Positions 43,555 to 52,559 of a DNA stretch of 55,673 nt are shown piece after piece (position 1 is the stretch's first letter; the number at the start of each line of letters is the position of its first letter). Below the pieces are notes generated by a model that was not told the origin of the DNA, did not search any database, and was given only the letters and a program-made list of their open reading frames with translations. A program made the position numbers and the translations under genes. The stretch comes from an uncultured Bacilli bacterium. GTDB taxonomy: Bacteria; Bacillota_I; Bacilli_A; RFN20; CAG-826. The stretch lies in the NCBI GenBank assembly GCA_944368975.1, contig CALVXI010000009.1, positions 1-55,673 of the forward strand, in the 5' to 3' direction.

Positions 43555-44628
43555 TTAGTATCTCCTTTCTATTAAATTGTTACTGATTTGATAACAGTTA
43601 TTTTTTAATAAAGTATTTTCTTTCGTGCCTGTTATAAATACCTGTTCAAATTCTTTTAAAAATTTAATTAATAATTCTTCATGATAATTATCTAATTCAG
43701 ATAAAACATCATCTAGAATTACAATTGGTTTGATATTAAACTCACTATTAATAAAGTAATTACTTAATATCAAACTAAGTGTTACTAATCTATTTTCTCC
43801 TTGAGATCCGTATTTTCCAACGTCTTTATTTTGAAGTTCAATTAAGAAATCTTCTTTATGAATCCCAATATTAGTAACTTGTTTATTTATATCATTAGTT
43901 AAACTTTCTTGATATTTTTTAATAGCAATATTTTCATAATTTTCAAAATCATTAATAAAAGATAAATATTTAATATTGATATAATTATTTTTCTTATCAA
44001 GATTTTTATATACATAATCAATATGTTTGTTAAGTTCATCAATATATTTTTTTCGATACAAATAAATTTCTTTTGAATACTTAATTAATTGTTTGGTTAA
44101 AGTATTTAAATAAATCTTATTAACATCTTTATTTTTCAAAATTAAATTTCTTTCCTTTAAAATTTTTTCATAATTAATTAAACAACTTGTATATTCTTTA
44201 TATGTTTTAGAAATATTCAAATTTAGAAAAAATCTTCGAGTTTTAGGGGGTTCTTTAAGTAAAAATGTATCTTTAGGAGTAAAAACTAACACATTAACAT
44301 ACTTAGATAATTCACTAATTTTATCAATTTTTGTCTTGTTTATTTTTATCTTTTTTCCTAATTTATCAAAGTAAATTTCTAAATTATTTTGATAATTATT
44401 GTTTAATAGTTCTCCATTTATATAAAAATAATTTTCATTATTTTTAATTAAATCTGTCGGATTAGAAGTTTTAAAGCTTCTTGTGATGGATAAAAAATAT
44501 ATAGCTTCAACAAGATTAGTTTTACCACTAGCATTTTCTCCAAGAATATAATTTACCCCATTAGTAAAATTAATTTCTAAATTTTGATAATTACGAAAAT
44601 TATTTAGTTTTAATTTAGTTAAAATCAT
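43555..44628 (-). CDS. recF: DNA replication and repair protein RecF
   Basis: A 357-residue RecF, an SMC-like ATPase. It starts MILTKLKLNNFRNYQNLEINF with Walker A YILGENASGKTNLVEAIYFL; signature and Walker B are QGENRLVTLSLILSNYF and PIVILDDVLSELDNYHEELLI. It acts with RecO/RecR to load RecA at gaps. Its start overlaps the stop of the S4 gene by 4 bases. Ends at position 43555, directly before gyrB. Confidence 0.95.
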   Translation of the reverse strand: MILTKLKLNNFRNYQNLEINFTNGVNYILGENASGKTNLVEAIYFLSITRSFKTSNPTDLIKNNENYFYINGELLNNNYQNNLEIYFDKLGKKIKINKTKIDKISELSKYVNVLVFTPKDTFLLKEPPKTRRFFLNLNISKTYKEYTSCLINYEKILKERNLILKNKDVNKIYLNTLTKQLIKYSKEIYLYRKKYIDELNKHIDYVYKNLDKKNNYINIKYLSFINDFENYENIAIKKYQESLTNDINKQVTNIGIHKEDFLIELQNKDVGKYGSQGENRLVTLSLILSNYFINSEFNIKPIVILDDVLSELDNYHEELLIKFLKEFEQVFITGTKENTLLKNNCYQISNNLIERRY

Positions 44629-44852
44629 TTAGTTATTTCAAAAAACAATGAGTTATTTATATTAATCTTATCACTAGGAAAAAGTTTCTTTCCTCTAGCT
44701 TTTATTAATTCATCATTTACAAAAATTTCATTAAAAGCTATGTAATTTTTTGCTTCACCGCCATTAGTTATAACATTAGTAAATTTTAAAAATTGACCTA
44801 ATGTTATATATTCAGTTTCAATTTTAATTTTCTTATAAATGACATTAAACAT
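44625..44852 (-). CDS. yaaA: S4-domain RNA-binding protein YaaA
   Basis: A 75-residue S4 domain: EYITLGQFLKFTNVITNGGEAKNYI and FVNDELIKARGKKLFPSDKI match the family found between dnaN and recF in Firmicutes. Function is not firmly known; an RNA-binding role is expected. Its AAGGAG ribosome site is buried in a hairpin (44861-44883). It overlaps recF by 4 bases. Confidence 0.9.
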   Translation of the reverse strand: MFNVIYKKIKIETEYITLGQFLKFTNVITNGGEAKNYIAFNEIFVNDELIKARGKKLFPSDKININNSLFFEITK

Positions 44853-44860
44853 AAAAAACT

Positions 44861-44883
44861 CCTTTAATATTATATATTAAAGG
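44861..44883 (-). promoter_or_regulatory. Hairpin sequestering the yaaA ribosome-binding site
   Basis: CCTTTAATAT-TAT-ATATTAAAGG is a perfect inverted repeat with 10-base arms and a 3-base loop. On the mRNA strand the AAGG of the AAGGAG site lies in the 3' arm, 7-10 bases before the yaaA ATG. Folding would hide the site. Confidence 0.6.
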
Positions 44884-44904
44884 AAGTTTATTTTAAAGTA
44901 TTAA

Positions 44905-44937
44905 AACTTAGTAGAAACTTCTAAGTTAAATTAACTT
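44905..44937 (-). terminator. Hairpins after dnaN
   Basis: AACTTAG (44905-44911) pairs with CTAAGTT (44921-44927), and AAGTTAA/TTAACTT (44923-44937) forms a second, overlapping palindrome right after the dnaN stop. The first is followed by TTTT on the sense strand. They may attenuate transcription between dnaN and yaaA or stabilise the dnaN 3' end. Confidence 0.4.
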
Positions 44938-44938
44938 A

Positions 44939-46066
44939 TTAATATGTTCTAACAGGTGTAATTAATTGAATTACACTATCATCATCTTTATTAACAACAG
45001 TGAATGGTTTCATTTCACCTAAAAAGTTAATTGTAACTTCTTCAACATCTAATGATTTAATAGCAGATTTAACAAATTCACTATTGAAAGAAATTTCAAG
45101 CCTTTCACCATTAAAATCAAAAGATTTAATTCTTTCAACTGCACTACCAACTTGAAGAGACTTTGAACTAACTTCAACATATTCATTAGTCATTGTAAGT
45201 TTAATAACATTTTCGCGTTCTGTTGAAAATAAGCTTACTCTTTCCATTGCACTAATTAATTCATTTGAATTAACAGTTAAAGTGTAATAAAAATTCTTTG
45301 GTATAATATTTTTTGTACTAGGATAAGATTCATTAATTAAAGAAGCGTTAATTAATGTGTTATTTAAGACAAATAAGGCTCTTCTTTCATTTATATAGAT
45401 ATCGATACTATTTTCAGTAGTTATCGTTCTAATGACTTCCTGAAGCGTTTTAGCACTAATTGTTGCATTAATTTTTTCATCGAGTTCTAAATAAATTTCT
45501 TTTTTAGCAAGTCTAGCGCCATCTGTAGCAGTAAAAACAAGTTTTGAAGGAACACTTTCAATATTAACTCCACCTAGAGATTGACGAGTATCTTTAGTGT
45601 TTAAACTAACTGCAAAAGAAACTTGGTTTATAGCTTCAATAAAGTTTTTAGTTAATAAAGTTATCTTCACTCCATCAAAACTAAAATCAATATCATGGAA
45701 TTCATTTGGATCGATAGCATTTAGTTTAAAATCACTTTTTTCATTTTCAATTTTGACAATTGAATCATCGATTAATTCAAAAGATAATTCTTTGCCATCA
45801 ATTCTTTTAACAATTTCAGTAAATAATTGAGCATTAATTAAAGTAGAACCATAAACAATATCTCTAATAATTTGGGTATCATCGATAATAAATGGTACTT
45901 TACTTATGATTGATAATTTTCCATCAGTCGAAGTAAAAAATAAACCTCTTTCGTTTAAGTCAATTTTGATATAAGTTGTTGACATATCAATACTTTTACT
46001 AGGACTTATTTTTGATGTTATTAGTAATGCTTTTAATAATTCTTCTCGATTTGCAATAAATTTCAT
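44939..46066 (-). CDS. dnaN: DNA polymerase III beta subunit (sliding clamp)
   Basis: A 375-residue clamp of normal length with three clamp folds. It starts MKFIANREELLKALLITSKI. GARLAKKEIYLEL in the middle and the ending MKPFTVVNKDDDSVIQLITPVRTY match DnaN, where the usual PVRxY tail is present. It forms the ring that tethers the replicative polymerase. It follows dnaA with a 110-base gap containing two DnaA boxes. Confidence 0.97.
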   Translation of the reverse strand: MKFIANREELLKALLITSKISPSKSIDMSTTYIKIDLNERGLFFTSTDGKLSIISKVPFIIDDTQIIRDIVYGSTLINAQLFTEIVKRIDGKELSFELIDDSIVKIENEKSDFKLNAIDPNEFHDIDFSFDGVKITLLTKNFIEAINQVSFAVSLNTKDTRQSLGGVNIESVPSKLVFTATDGARLAKKEIYLELDEKINATISAKTLQEVIRTITTENSIDIYINERRALFVLNNTLINASLINESYPSTKNIIPKNFYYTLTVNSNELISAMERVSLFSTERENVIKLTMTNEYVEVSSKSLQVGSAVERIKSFDFNGERLEISFNSEFVKSAIKSLDVEEVTINFLGEMKPFTVVNKDDDSVIQLITPVRTY

Positions 46067-46126
46067 ACAATCTCCTTTATATTTTATTTTTATTTATTTA
46101 ATATTTATATTAATAATAATAAGTAA

Positions 46127-46143
46127 TGTGGAAATGTGGAAAA
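46127..46143. promoter_or_regulatory. Two DnaA boxes between dnaA and dnaN
   Basis: TGTGGAAA (46127-46134) and TGTGGAAAA (46135-46143) lie head to tail, the same motif as the oriC cluster. They may be the second origin box group, as in Bacillus, or regulate dnaN. Confidence 0.65.
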
Positions 46144-46176
46144 CTCCTTTAATAATTTAAATTTATCCGATGTAAT

Positions 46177-47535
46177 CTAAACAATTTGTTTTTTTAATTT
46201 GTTAATAACTTGTTGAAAACTATCATCCTTTTTCAACATTTCTTCTATTTTTGTCACACTATGCATAATTGTAGTATGATCTTTTCCAGAAAATAAATCA
46301 CCGATATCTTTAAAAGGGAGGTCTAAAATTGTTCTAATTAAATAAATTGAAACTTGTCTAGCAAGTAAGACATTATTTGTTCTTAAACTAGACATTACAG
46401 CACTTGGATTAGTTTTATAATAATCACAAACAACATTGATTATTTTTTGAGTACTAACTTTTGATTTTGATTTTTTACTATCTTTAAGGATTTGTAAGGC
46501 ATTAGAAGCTTCTTCGATATCAATATGAGATAAATTATTTAAAGTTGACCAGAAAATTAATCTATTTAAAGCGCCTTCAAGTTCTCTAATGTTATTTTTA
46601 AAAGTTTTTGCGACAAATTTAATAACTTCATCATCAAACATTTCAATAGATAAACTAGAATTAGCAATTTTCTTCCTTAATATTTCTTCACATAATTCCT
46701 TTGTTGGGGCAGTAATTAATGTAGTTAAACCAGTTGAAAAGCGAGTTACTAATCTTTGATCTAAACCGTTAAGTTCATCAGGAAGACGATCGCAAGTTAA
46801 AACTATTTGTTTATTATTTTTGGTAAAATCTTCAAATATACTAAAGAAAAATTCTTCAGTTTTTGTTTTATTTTGTAGCAATTGAATATCATCTATTAAT
46901 AAAACATCAAAAGAATTAATATAGCTTTTTAAATTAAAATCCGTATCCTTTCGAACATAATTAACATATTCATCGATAAAATCTTGAGCTGTACAAAATA
47001 ATATTTTTTTATCATTAAATTCTTTTGAAACATAGTTACCAATAGCGTTAAGTAAATGAGTTTTGCCAAGTCCACTCATACTATAAATAAAAAGTGGATT
47101 ATACATCGTTCCTAATGAATTAGCGACGGCTAAACTAGCTCTTTGTGCTACTTGATTAGTGGTCCCAACAACAAAGTTTTCAAAATTTAATTCAGGTTTT
47201 AAAAGGTTATTTGTATAAATTGGGTGTTTTTCATAATTATTTAAAGGTGTGTTTGCTTTATTTTTCTTTAAATCTTGAAGACCTAAAAACTTAACTTGAA
47301 AGTTAGTTTCGGTAACTTCTGTAATAGCTTCATTTACTTCTTTAAGTAATCTACTTTCGATATAATTTGCATTTAATGAACTACTACAAGCAATGATCAA
47401 AGTATTATCTTCAATATTGTAAATGCATGTATCTTTCAAAAACGCATCATAAACAGTTCTTTTAATTTTATTTTGAAGTTTTTCAAGAACTTTATTCCAT
47501 AATTTTTCTTTTTCACTTTTTGTTAATTCACTCAT
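46177..47535 (-). CDS. dnaA: Chromosomal replication initiator DnaA
   Basis: A 452-residue DnaA with all four domains. Domain I is at 1-80, a short linker follows, the AAA+ domain contains Walker A FIYSMSGLGKTHLLNAIGN and Walker B VLLIDDIQLL, and the C-terminal domain IV ends with the box-binding signature LFSGKDHTTIMHSVTKIEE (usual form GGRDHTTVIHA). It binds DnaA boxes and opens oriC. The origin box cluster lies directly upstream (47603-47841), on the side of rpmH. The promoter is within that region, so autoregulation is expected. Confidence 0.98.
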   Translation of the reverse strand: MSELTKSEKEKLWNKVLEKLQNKIKRTVYDAFLKDTCIYNIEDNTLIIACSSSLNANYIESRLLKEVNEAITEVTETNFQVKFLGLQDLKKNKANTPLNNYEKHPIYTNNLLKPELNFENFVVGTTNQVAQRASLAVANSLGTMYNPLFIYSMSGLGKTHLLNAIGNYVSKEFNDKKILFCTAQDFIDEYVNYVRKDTDFNLKSYINSFDVLLIDDIQLLQNKTKTEEFFFSIFEDFTKNNKQIVLTCDRLPDELNGLDQRLVTRFSTGLTTLITAPTKELCEEILRKKIANSSLSIEMFDDEVIKFVAKTFKNNIRELEGALNRLIFWSTLNNLSHIDIEEASNALQILKDSKKSKSKVSTQKIINVVCDYYKTNPSAVMSSLRTNNVLLARQVSIYLIRTILDLPFKDIGDLFSGKDHTTIMHSVTKIEEMLKKDDSFQQVINKLKKQIV

Positions 47536-47602
47536 AATAAATCCTTCAATAATTTTAGCATTTTTATTTTATTTAAAAAGTATCTAATGAGATAATAAAA
47601 AG

Positions 47603-47841
47603 TTTTCCACATTAAAACTTAAAATAATGTTGTAATCGTCGAATAATTTTAATTTCCACAATTTTAAAATGTGGAAAAATGTGGAAAGTTTTCCACATAA
47701 AATTAAAAAATGTGGAAAAAGAAAAAGTTTTCCACATTTCCACATTATTTATATTTTAAATTTATTAGATTGAATCATATAAATTTCTTCTTTTCCACAT
47801 TAATTTTTTATTTATTTCCACATAATGTGGATTGTGGAAAT
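47603..47841. other. oriC: cluster of about 12 DnaA boxes
   Basis: Boxes of form TTTTCCACA or TGTGGAAAA lie at 47603, 47652, 47670, 47680, 47689, 47711, 47728, 47736, 47791, 47814, 47826 and 47833, on both strands, some touching or overlapping. It sits between divergent dnaA and rpmH, the usual oriC place. AT-rich stretches on both sides (e.g. 47745-47790 and 47842-47890) could be unwinding regions. The third base is T where Bacillus and E. coli boxes have A. Confidence 0.9.
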
Positions 47842-47890
47842 AAATGTGTAAATAGATAATTTTAAATAATCTTAATAATTACATTTAAAA

Positions 47891-47920
47891 TTGACATATA
47901 TGTATAAATACATATATAAT
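47891..47920 (+). promoter_or_regulatory. rpmH promoter
   Basis: TTGACA (47891-47896) and TATAAT (47915-47920) with an 18-base spacer, both perfect. An inverted repeat, ATATATGTAT-AA-ATACATATAT (47895-47916), fills the spacer. GGAGG at 47937-47941 is the rpmH ribosome-binding site. Confidence 0.88.
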
Positions 47921-47951
47921 TTTCTTTGCTTATTTTGGAGGTTATAAAAAA

Positions 47952-48086
47952 ATGAAAAGAACATATCAACCAAGTGAATTACACCACAATAGAGTTAGTG
48001 GATTTAGAGCTAGAATGTCTACACCAAATGGTAGAAAAGTTTTAGCAAGAAGAAGAGCTAAAGGAAGAAAAGTTTTAGTTGCTTAG
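47952..48086 (+). CDS. rpmH: 50S ribosomal protein L34
   Basis: A 44-residue protein, [18 protein letters not shown] then [26 protein letters not shown], a typical L34 of normal length. GGAGG lies 10 bases before the ATG. The first gene of the plus-strand replication-adjacent block; rnpA begins 3 bases after its stop. Confidence 0.98.
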   Translation: MKRTYQPSELHHNRVSGFRARMSTPNGRKVLARRRAKGRKVLVA

Positions 48087-48089
48087 TGA

Positions 48090-48425
48090 ATGAAAAAAAT
48101 AAATACAATAAAAAAATATCGTGAATTTAAAGAAATTATTGAATTAAGGAAATTTTATCGTAACGAACTATTTTGTATTTATTTTAGAAAAAACGAATGT
48201 AAAAAAACAAGAATTGGAATTTTAGTTAGTAAAAAAAATGGAAATGCTGTAACACGCAATAAAATAAAAAGACAAGTTCGCTCAATTATCGATTCTTTTA
48301 TTGATTACCAGGATGATTTAGATTTAATTATTGTAATTACAAAAAAATATAGTACGGACGAATTTGATAGAAATAAAGAATTACTAACTAAATTAATTTC
48401 TCTTACATTAGGAGATAAGAAATGA
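48090..48425 (+). CDS. rnpA: Ribonuclease P protein component
   Basis: A 111-residue RnpA. The conserved RNR motif region reads GILVSKKNGNAVTRNKIKRQVRSII. It assists the catalytic RNA of RNase P in trimming tRNA 5' ends. It overlaps yidC by 4 bases (ATGA), the usual tight rpmH-rnpA-yidC arrangement. Confidence 0.96.
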   Translation: MKKINTIKKYREFKEIIELRKFYRNELFCIYFRKNECKKTRIGILVSKKNGNAVTRNKIKRQVRSIIDSFIDYQDDLDLIIVITKKYSTDEFDRNKELLTKLISLTLGDKK

Positions 48426-50533
48426 AAAAGAAAACAAATAAAAAACTCTTAGGTTTTGCTGGATTATTCATTGTAATCGGCTTTCTTCTTACAGGATGTA
48501 GTAGTTTTTGTAGTGCTTTAGATAGTGCTAGTTATCGCTATGCTTATGATCCAATTAACACTTCTTTTTTTGATAGTGAAGAAAATGCTACAAATTATGT
48601 TTATAATCAAATTAAAGAACAAGTAAATAATGATGAAATTTTTATAGATAGTAGTCGAGAAACAGTTTTAACTCTTGAGAATGTTAATACTTTAGAAGTT
48701 AGTGATCTTGAAGGTAGTTCTAATTTTACTAATGTTAAATTAATTCAAGATGTTCATGAAAGTTTATTTACTAGTATTAATTTAGATCAAGGTGATGAAT
48801 TATATTATTTAACTTCTGGTACTGTTACTGTTTATACTGCTCAATTTAATGAGGAGACTAATGAAACATTATCTGTTAATCATAACATTTCATTTTCAAA
48901 AAATGATTTTGTAAAAAGTATAAATACTAGTGCTAGTACTAATTATTTATCTTTACCTAGTGATTTTTATTGGAATTATTTAGATAATAAAGTAATTGAC
49001 GAAATGTATCTAAAAGCTAAAGCTGATGGATATTTAGCAGAAATTGAAGAAGATTATGATACTACTTATGAATTATTTTACGGATATTCAAACGATGCTT
49101 TAAATGATTATAGAAATAATCCAAGCACTGAAAAAGAAGAAATTTTACTTGAAGGTGGTGAATATACTTTAGATAATGGCAATAAAGAAACAGTATTAGG
49201 AAGAAATAAATCTTTATTTACTCTTTATGGAAGATATAAGTATATTAGCGATGATACATCAAATGCTTTAAATATGGCTGATGGCAATTATTGGTCAAAA
49301 ATTAATACATGGAATAATGAAATATTAGAGGAAGTTAAAATTAATGATACTACTTCTATGGTTAATGGATTCAATATGAGTAGTGATTATTTTTCATTAT
49401 ATCAACAAAATATGAATTCACGTGTTTCTACAATTAATAGTTGTATTTCAATAGATGAAGGATTTTATGGTCATATAAGCGATGATCCATTAAATGAAAC
49501 AGTTCAAATTACTAATAAGTCAAACTGGGGTGATGCATGGAGTCATGGTTGGCTTGAAGGATTACTTGTTTTTCCAATCGGATATATGACTGAATATTTT
49601 TCACACGCCTTTGGAATGAATGGTGTTGGACAAATTCTTTCAGTTTTACTTGTAACATTTATTGTTAGAGGCTTATTTATGCTTCTATCATTTAGATCAA
49701 CTTTATCACAACAAAAAATGCAATATTTACAACCTGAAATTGCTAAATTACAAGAAAAATATCCTAATAGTAATACTAATGAATATGAAAAACAAAGATT
49801 AGCACAAGCTCAAATGAATCTTTATAAAAGATATAAAGTTCATCCATTTAGTTCTTTAATTGTTTTAATATTCCAATTCCCAATATTCATTGCTGTTTGG
49901 AATGGATTAAGTGGTTCAGCAAGTCTATCAGTTGATGCTGTTTTAGGTTTAAGACTTAGTGATACTATTTCGAATGTTTTATTTACATGGTCTAATTGGC
50001 CAGGTGCAGAATGTTGGACAGCTTTAATTCTTTTCTTATTAATGTCAACTGCTCAAATTATTTCAATGCAATTACCTCAATGGTTAAGTAAAAGACGTAA
50101 TAAAGATGTTACGAAGATGTATAAAAACCCAGCAGCAAATTCTCAGCAAAAACAAATGAAAATTGTTCAATGGGTAATGACTATATTTATTATAATTATG
50201 GGCTTTACTTTACCAGCTGCGATGGGAGTTTATTGGTTAGCTGGTGCTTTATTCTCAATGATTCAAACAACTATTATGCATTTTATTATGATTAAACATA
50301 AAGGGATGTTGAAAGAACCAAATGTTAAAACCCACGATGCAAGTGATAAGAAAGAAAGTTTATTCACAAAATTATTTAAAAAATCTAATAAAGATGAAAA
50401 AACTGAATCTACTTCTAATAATACTTTAAATAATGACATTATCGATAGTAACGAAGTTACTCAAAATAATGAAGTTCGTAAGAGTAAAAAAGGTTTTAAC
50501 CGTAAAAAGAAAAAGTCTAATAATCATAAATAG
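48422..50533 (+). CDS. yidC: Membrane protein insertase YidC with large lipoprotein-like N-terminal domain
   Basis: A 703-residue YidC, far longer than the roughly 260 residues usual in Firmicutes. The signal sequence ends with lipobox LTGC (Cys26), so it is probably a lipoprotein. Residues about 27-370 form a soluble domain outside the membrane. The insertase core (about 375-640) starts SHGWLEGLLVFPIGYMTEYF, contains the groove region FIVRGLFMLLSFRST with its conserved Arg, then SQQKMQYLQPEIAKLQEKYP and TM2-5. The basic C-terminal tail (KKGFNRKKKKSNNHK) can contact ribosomes. YidC inserts membrane proteins, alone or with Sec. Confidence 0.95.
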   Translation: MKKKTNKKLLGFAGLFIVIGFLLTGCSSFCSALDSASYRYAYDPINTSFFDSEENATNYVYNQIKEQVNNDEIFIDSSRETVLTLENVNTLEVSDLEGSSNFTNVKLIQDVHESLFTSINLDQGDELYYLTSGTVTVYTAQFNEETNETLSVNHNISFSKNDFVKSINTSASTNYLSLPSDFYWNYLDNKVIDEMYLKAKADGYLAEIEEDYDTTYELFYGYSNDALNDYRNNPSTEKEEILLEGGEYTLDNGNKETVLGRNKSLFTLYGRYKYISDDTSNALNMADGNYWSKINTWNNEILEEVKINDTTSMVNGFNMSSDYFSLYQQNMNSRVSTINSCISIDEGFYGHISDDPLNETVQITNKSNWGDAWSHGWLEGLLVFPIGYMTEYFSHAFGMNGVGQILSVLLVTFIVRGLFMLLSFRSTLSQQKMQYLQPEIAKLQEKYPNSNTNEYEKQRLAQAQMNLYKRYKVHPFSSLIVLIFQFPIFIAVWNGLSGSASLSVDAVLGLRLSDTISNVLFTWSNWPGAECWTALILFLLMSTAQIISMQLPQWLSKRRNKDVTKMYKNPAANSQQKQMKIVQWVMTIFIIIMGFTLPAAMGVYWLAGALFSMIQTTIMHFIMIKHKGMLKEPNVKTHDASDKKESLFTKLFKKSNKDEKTESTSNNTLNNDIIDSNEVTQNNEVRKSKKGFNRKKKKSNNHK

Positions 50534-50547
50534 GAGATTTATTATAT

Positions 50548-51237
50548 ATGAAAAGATTTACTGAAAAAACTTTAGATGAAGCACTAAAAAGTGCCTCAAC
50601 TGAACTTTCTACCCCAATTGAAGAATTATGCTACGAAATTGAAGAAGAAAAGAAAGGATTATTAATTAAAAAAGCAACAATTAGAGTTTATGAAATTGCT
50701 GATATTATCGAATATGCAGAAAATTATATTCGAGATGTTATTAAAGGCTTAGGTTTAGAAGTCTCATTACAAACTTTTTATCGTGATGGCGTTGCTAAAA
50801 TATTAATTGAAACAAATAAAAATTCATTAATTATTGGAAAAAATGGTGAAACCTTACAAGCTTTAAATGAATTAACTAAATTCGCAGTTAATTCTAAATT
50901 TAAGAAAAAACTTAGAATCTTATTAGATATTAGTGATTATAAAGATAAGAAATACCATCGTGTTATTGCTTTAGCAAAAAGAACAGCTAAAGAAGTTTTA
51001 AAAACTCATATTGATACTAAATTAGATCCTATGACACCTGATGAAAGAAAGAAAGTTCATAATGCTCTTGCTAGCTTTAGAAATATTAAAACTGAATCTA
51101 TAGGTGATGGAAAAGATCGTGCTATTGTCATTAAATATGTTGGTAAGAATTATGACAATTCCAATACAAATATCACAAATAAAGAAACTGAAACTTTAGA
51201 AGTTAGTGAAGAAACTTCTACTACTGAAATCGAATAA
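50548..51237 (+). CDS. khpB: RNA-binding protein Jag/KhpB (EloR)
   Basis: A 229-residue protein with a Jag_N domain (about 1-55), a KH domain with IIGKNGETLQALNEL (about 95-170) and an R3H domain with MTPDERKKVHNALASF (about 170-205). KhpB works with KhpA in Firmicutes cell elongation and division control. It follows yidC by 14 bases. AGGAG 11 bases before the ATG. Confidence 0.94.
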   Translation: MKRFTEKTLDEALKSASTELSTPIEELCYEIEEEKKGLLIKKATIRVYEIADIIEYAENYIRDVIKGLGLEVSLQTFYRDGVAKILIETNKNSLIIGKNGETLQALNELTKFAVNSKFKKKLRILLDISDYKDKKYHRVIALAKRTAKEVLKTHIDTKLDPMTPDERKKVHNALASFRNIKTESIGDGKDRAIVIKYVGKNYDNSNTNITNKETETLEVSEETSTTEIE

Positions 51238-51238
51238 A

Positions 51239-52558
51239 ATGCTTGAAACAATTGTTGCATTAGCAACACCACCTTTAAGAAGTGCTTTAGCTATTGTTAG
51301 ATTTAGTGGCGAAGATTGTTTTAATGTTGTTTCTAGATTTTTTAGTAAAGATTTAACTTCTTACACCAAAAATTCTATAATTCATGGTTTTATAAAAGAT
51401 AATGATGAGGTCGTTGATGAAGTCGTTCTTTTACTTTATAAATCTCCAAGATCATTTACTGGAGAAGACTCAATTGAAATTATCACCCATGGTAGTCCTT
51501 TAATATTTAATAAAGTAATTAAACTTGCTTTAGAAAATGGTGCTAGAATGGCTACACCAGGTGAATATTCTAATCGTGCTTACATGAATGGTAAATTAGA
51601 TTTAATTCAAGCTGAGTCAATAAATGATTTAATTAATGCTGAGACTGATGAGAGCAAAAAAATATCAATGAATGCATTATTAGGTGAAACTTCAAAATTA
51701 ATTTATCCGCTTAAACAAGAGATTGGAGATCTATTAAGTAATATTGAAGCCAATATTGATTACTCAGAATATACAGATATTATTGATCTTGATAATGAAA
51801 AAATAGTTGAGATTTGCAAGGTTATTGTTCAAAAAATCGACAATTTAATTAAAAATGGGTATAAAGGAAAGATTATTAAAGATGGAATTAATGTTGCAAT
51901 AATAGGTAAACCAAATGTAGGCAAATCAAGTTTATTAAACGCTTTAGTTGGTGAAAATAAAGCAATAGTTACTGATATTAAAGGAACAACAAGGGATATA
52001 GTTGAAGGAAAAATAAATTTAAATGGAATTATTTTAAATTTATATGATACTGCAGGAATTAGAGAGTCTGATGATTATATTGAATCTATAGGAATTAACA
52101 AATCTAAAAATATTTTAAATAAAGCTGACTTAGTTATAGCTTTATTTGATAATGAAAATTTTGATGAAGAAGATAAAGAAATTCTTAAATTAACTCAAGA
52201 TAAATTAACTATTAGAGTATTTAATAAGAGTGACTTAAATAATTATAGTAATGATAAACTTTATATATCAGCATTAAATAAGGATATTTCAAAACTTAAA
52301 AATGAAATATTAAAAGTTTTAGGTATTTCAAAAGAAAATTATGATAATCCTTCTTTAGCTAATGAAAGAGATATTGGTTTATTAATATCATGTCAAAATG
52401 AATTAAATAAAGTTATAGAATTAAGCTCTACTACTAGTATTGACTTATTAGTTGAACATATAAAATCTGCCTATTTAAAAATCTTATCAATAACGGGTGA
52501 AGATTATGATTTTGATATGGCTAAAGAAATTTTTTCAAGATTTTGTTTAGGTAAATAA
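51239..52558 (+). CDS. mnmE: tRNA modification GTPase MnmE
   Basis: A 439-residue MnmE (TrmE). I start at the ATG at 51239 (MLETIVALATPPLRSALAIVRFSG), one base after the jag stop; an earlier frame overlaps jag. The tetrahydrofolate-binding N-terminal domain is followed by a GTPase domain with G1 IGKPNVGKSSLLNAL, G3 DTAGIRESDD and NKSD, and the C-terminus ends with the usual catalytic FCLGK (Cys of FCxGK). With MnmG it modifies wobble uridine 34 of some tRNAs. mnmG is not in the window. Confidence 0.97.
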   Translation: MLETIVALATPPLRSALAIVRFSGEDCFNVVSRFFSKDLTSYTKNSIIHGFIKDNDEVVDEVVLLLYKSPRSFTGEDSIEIITHGSPLIFNKVIKLALENGARMATPGEYSNRAYMNGKLDLIQAESINDLINAETDESKKISMNALLGETSKLIYPLKQEIGDLLSNIEANIDYSEYTDIIDLDNEKIVEICKVIVQKIDNLIKNGYKGKIIKDGINVAIIGKPNVGKSSLLNALVGENKAIVTDIKGTTRDIVEGKINLNGIILNLYDTAGIRESDDYIESIGINKSKNILNKADLVIALFDNENFDEEDKEILKLTQDKLTIRVFNKSDLNNYSNDKLYISALNKDISKLKNEILKVLGISKENYDNPSLANERDIGLLISCQNELNKVIELSSTTSIDLLVEHIKSAYLKILSITGEDYDFDMAKEIFSRFCLGK

Positions 52559-52559
52559 A

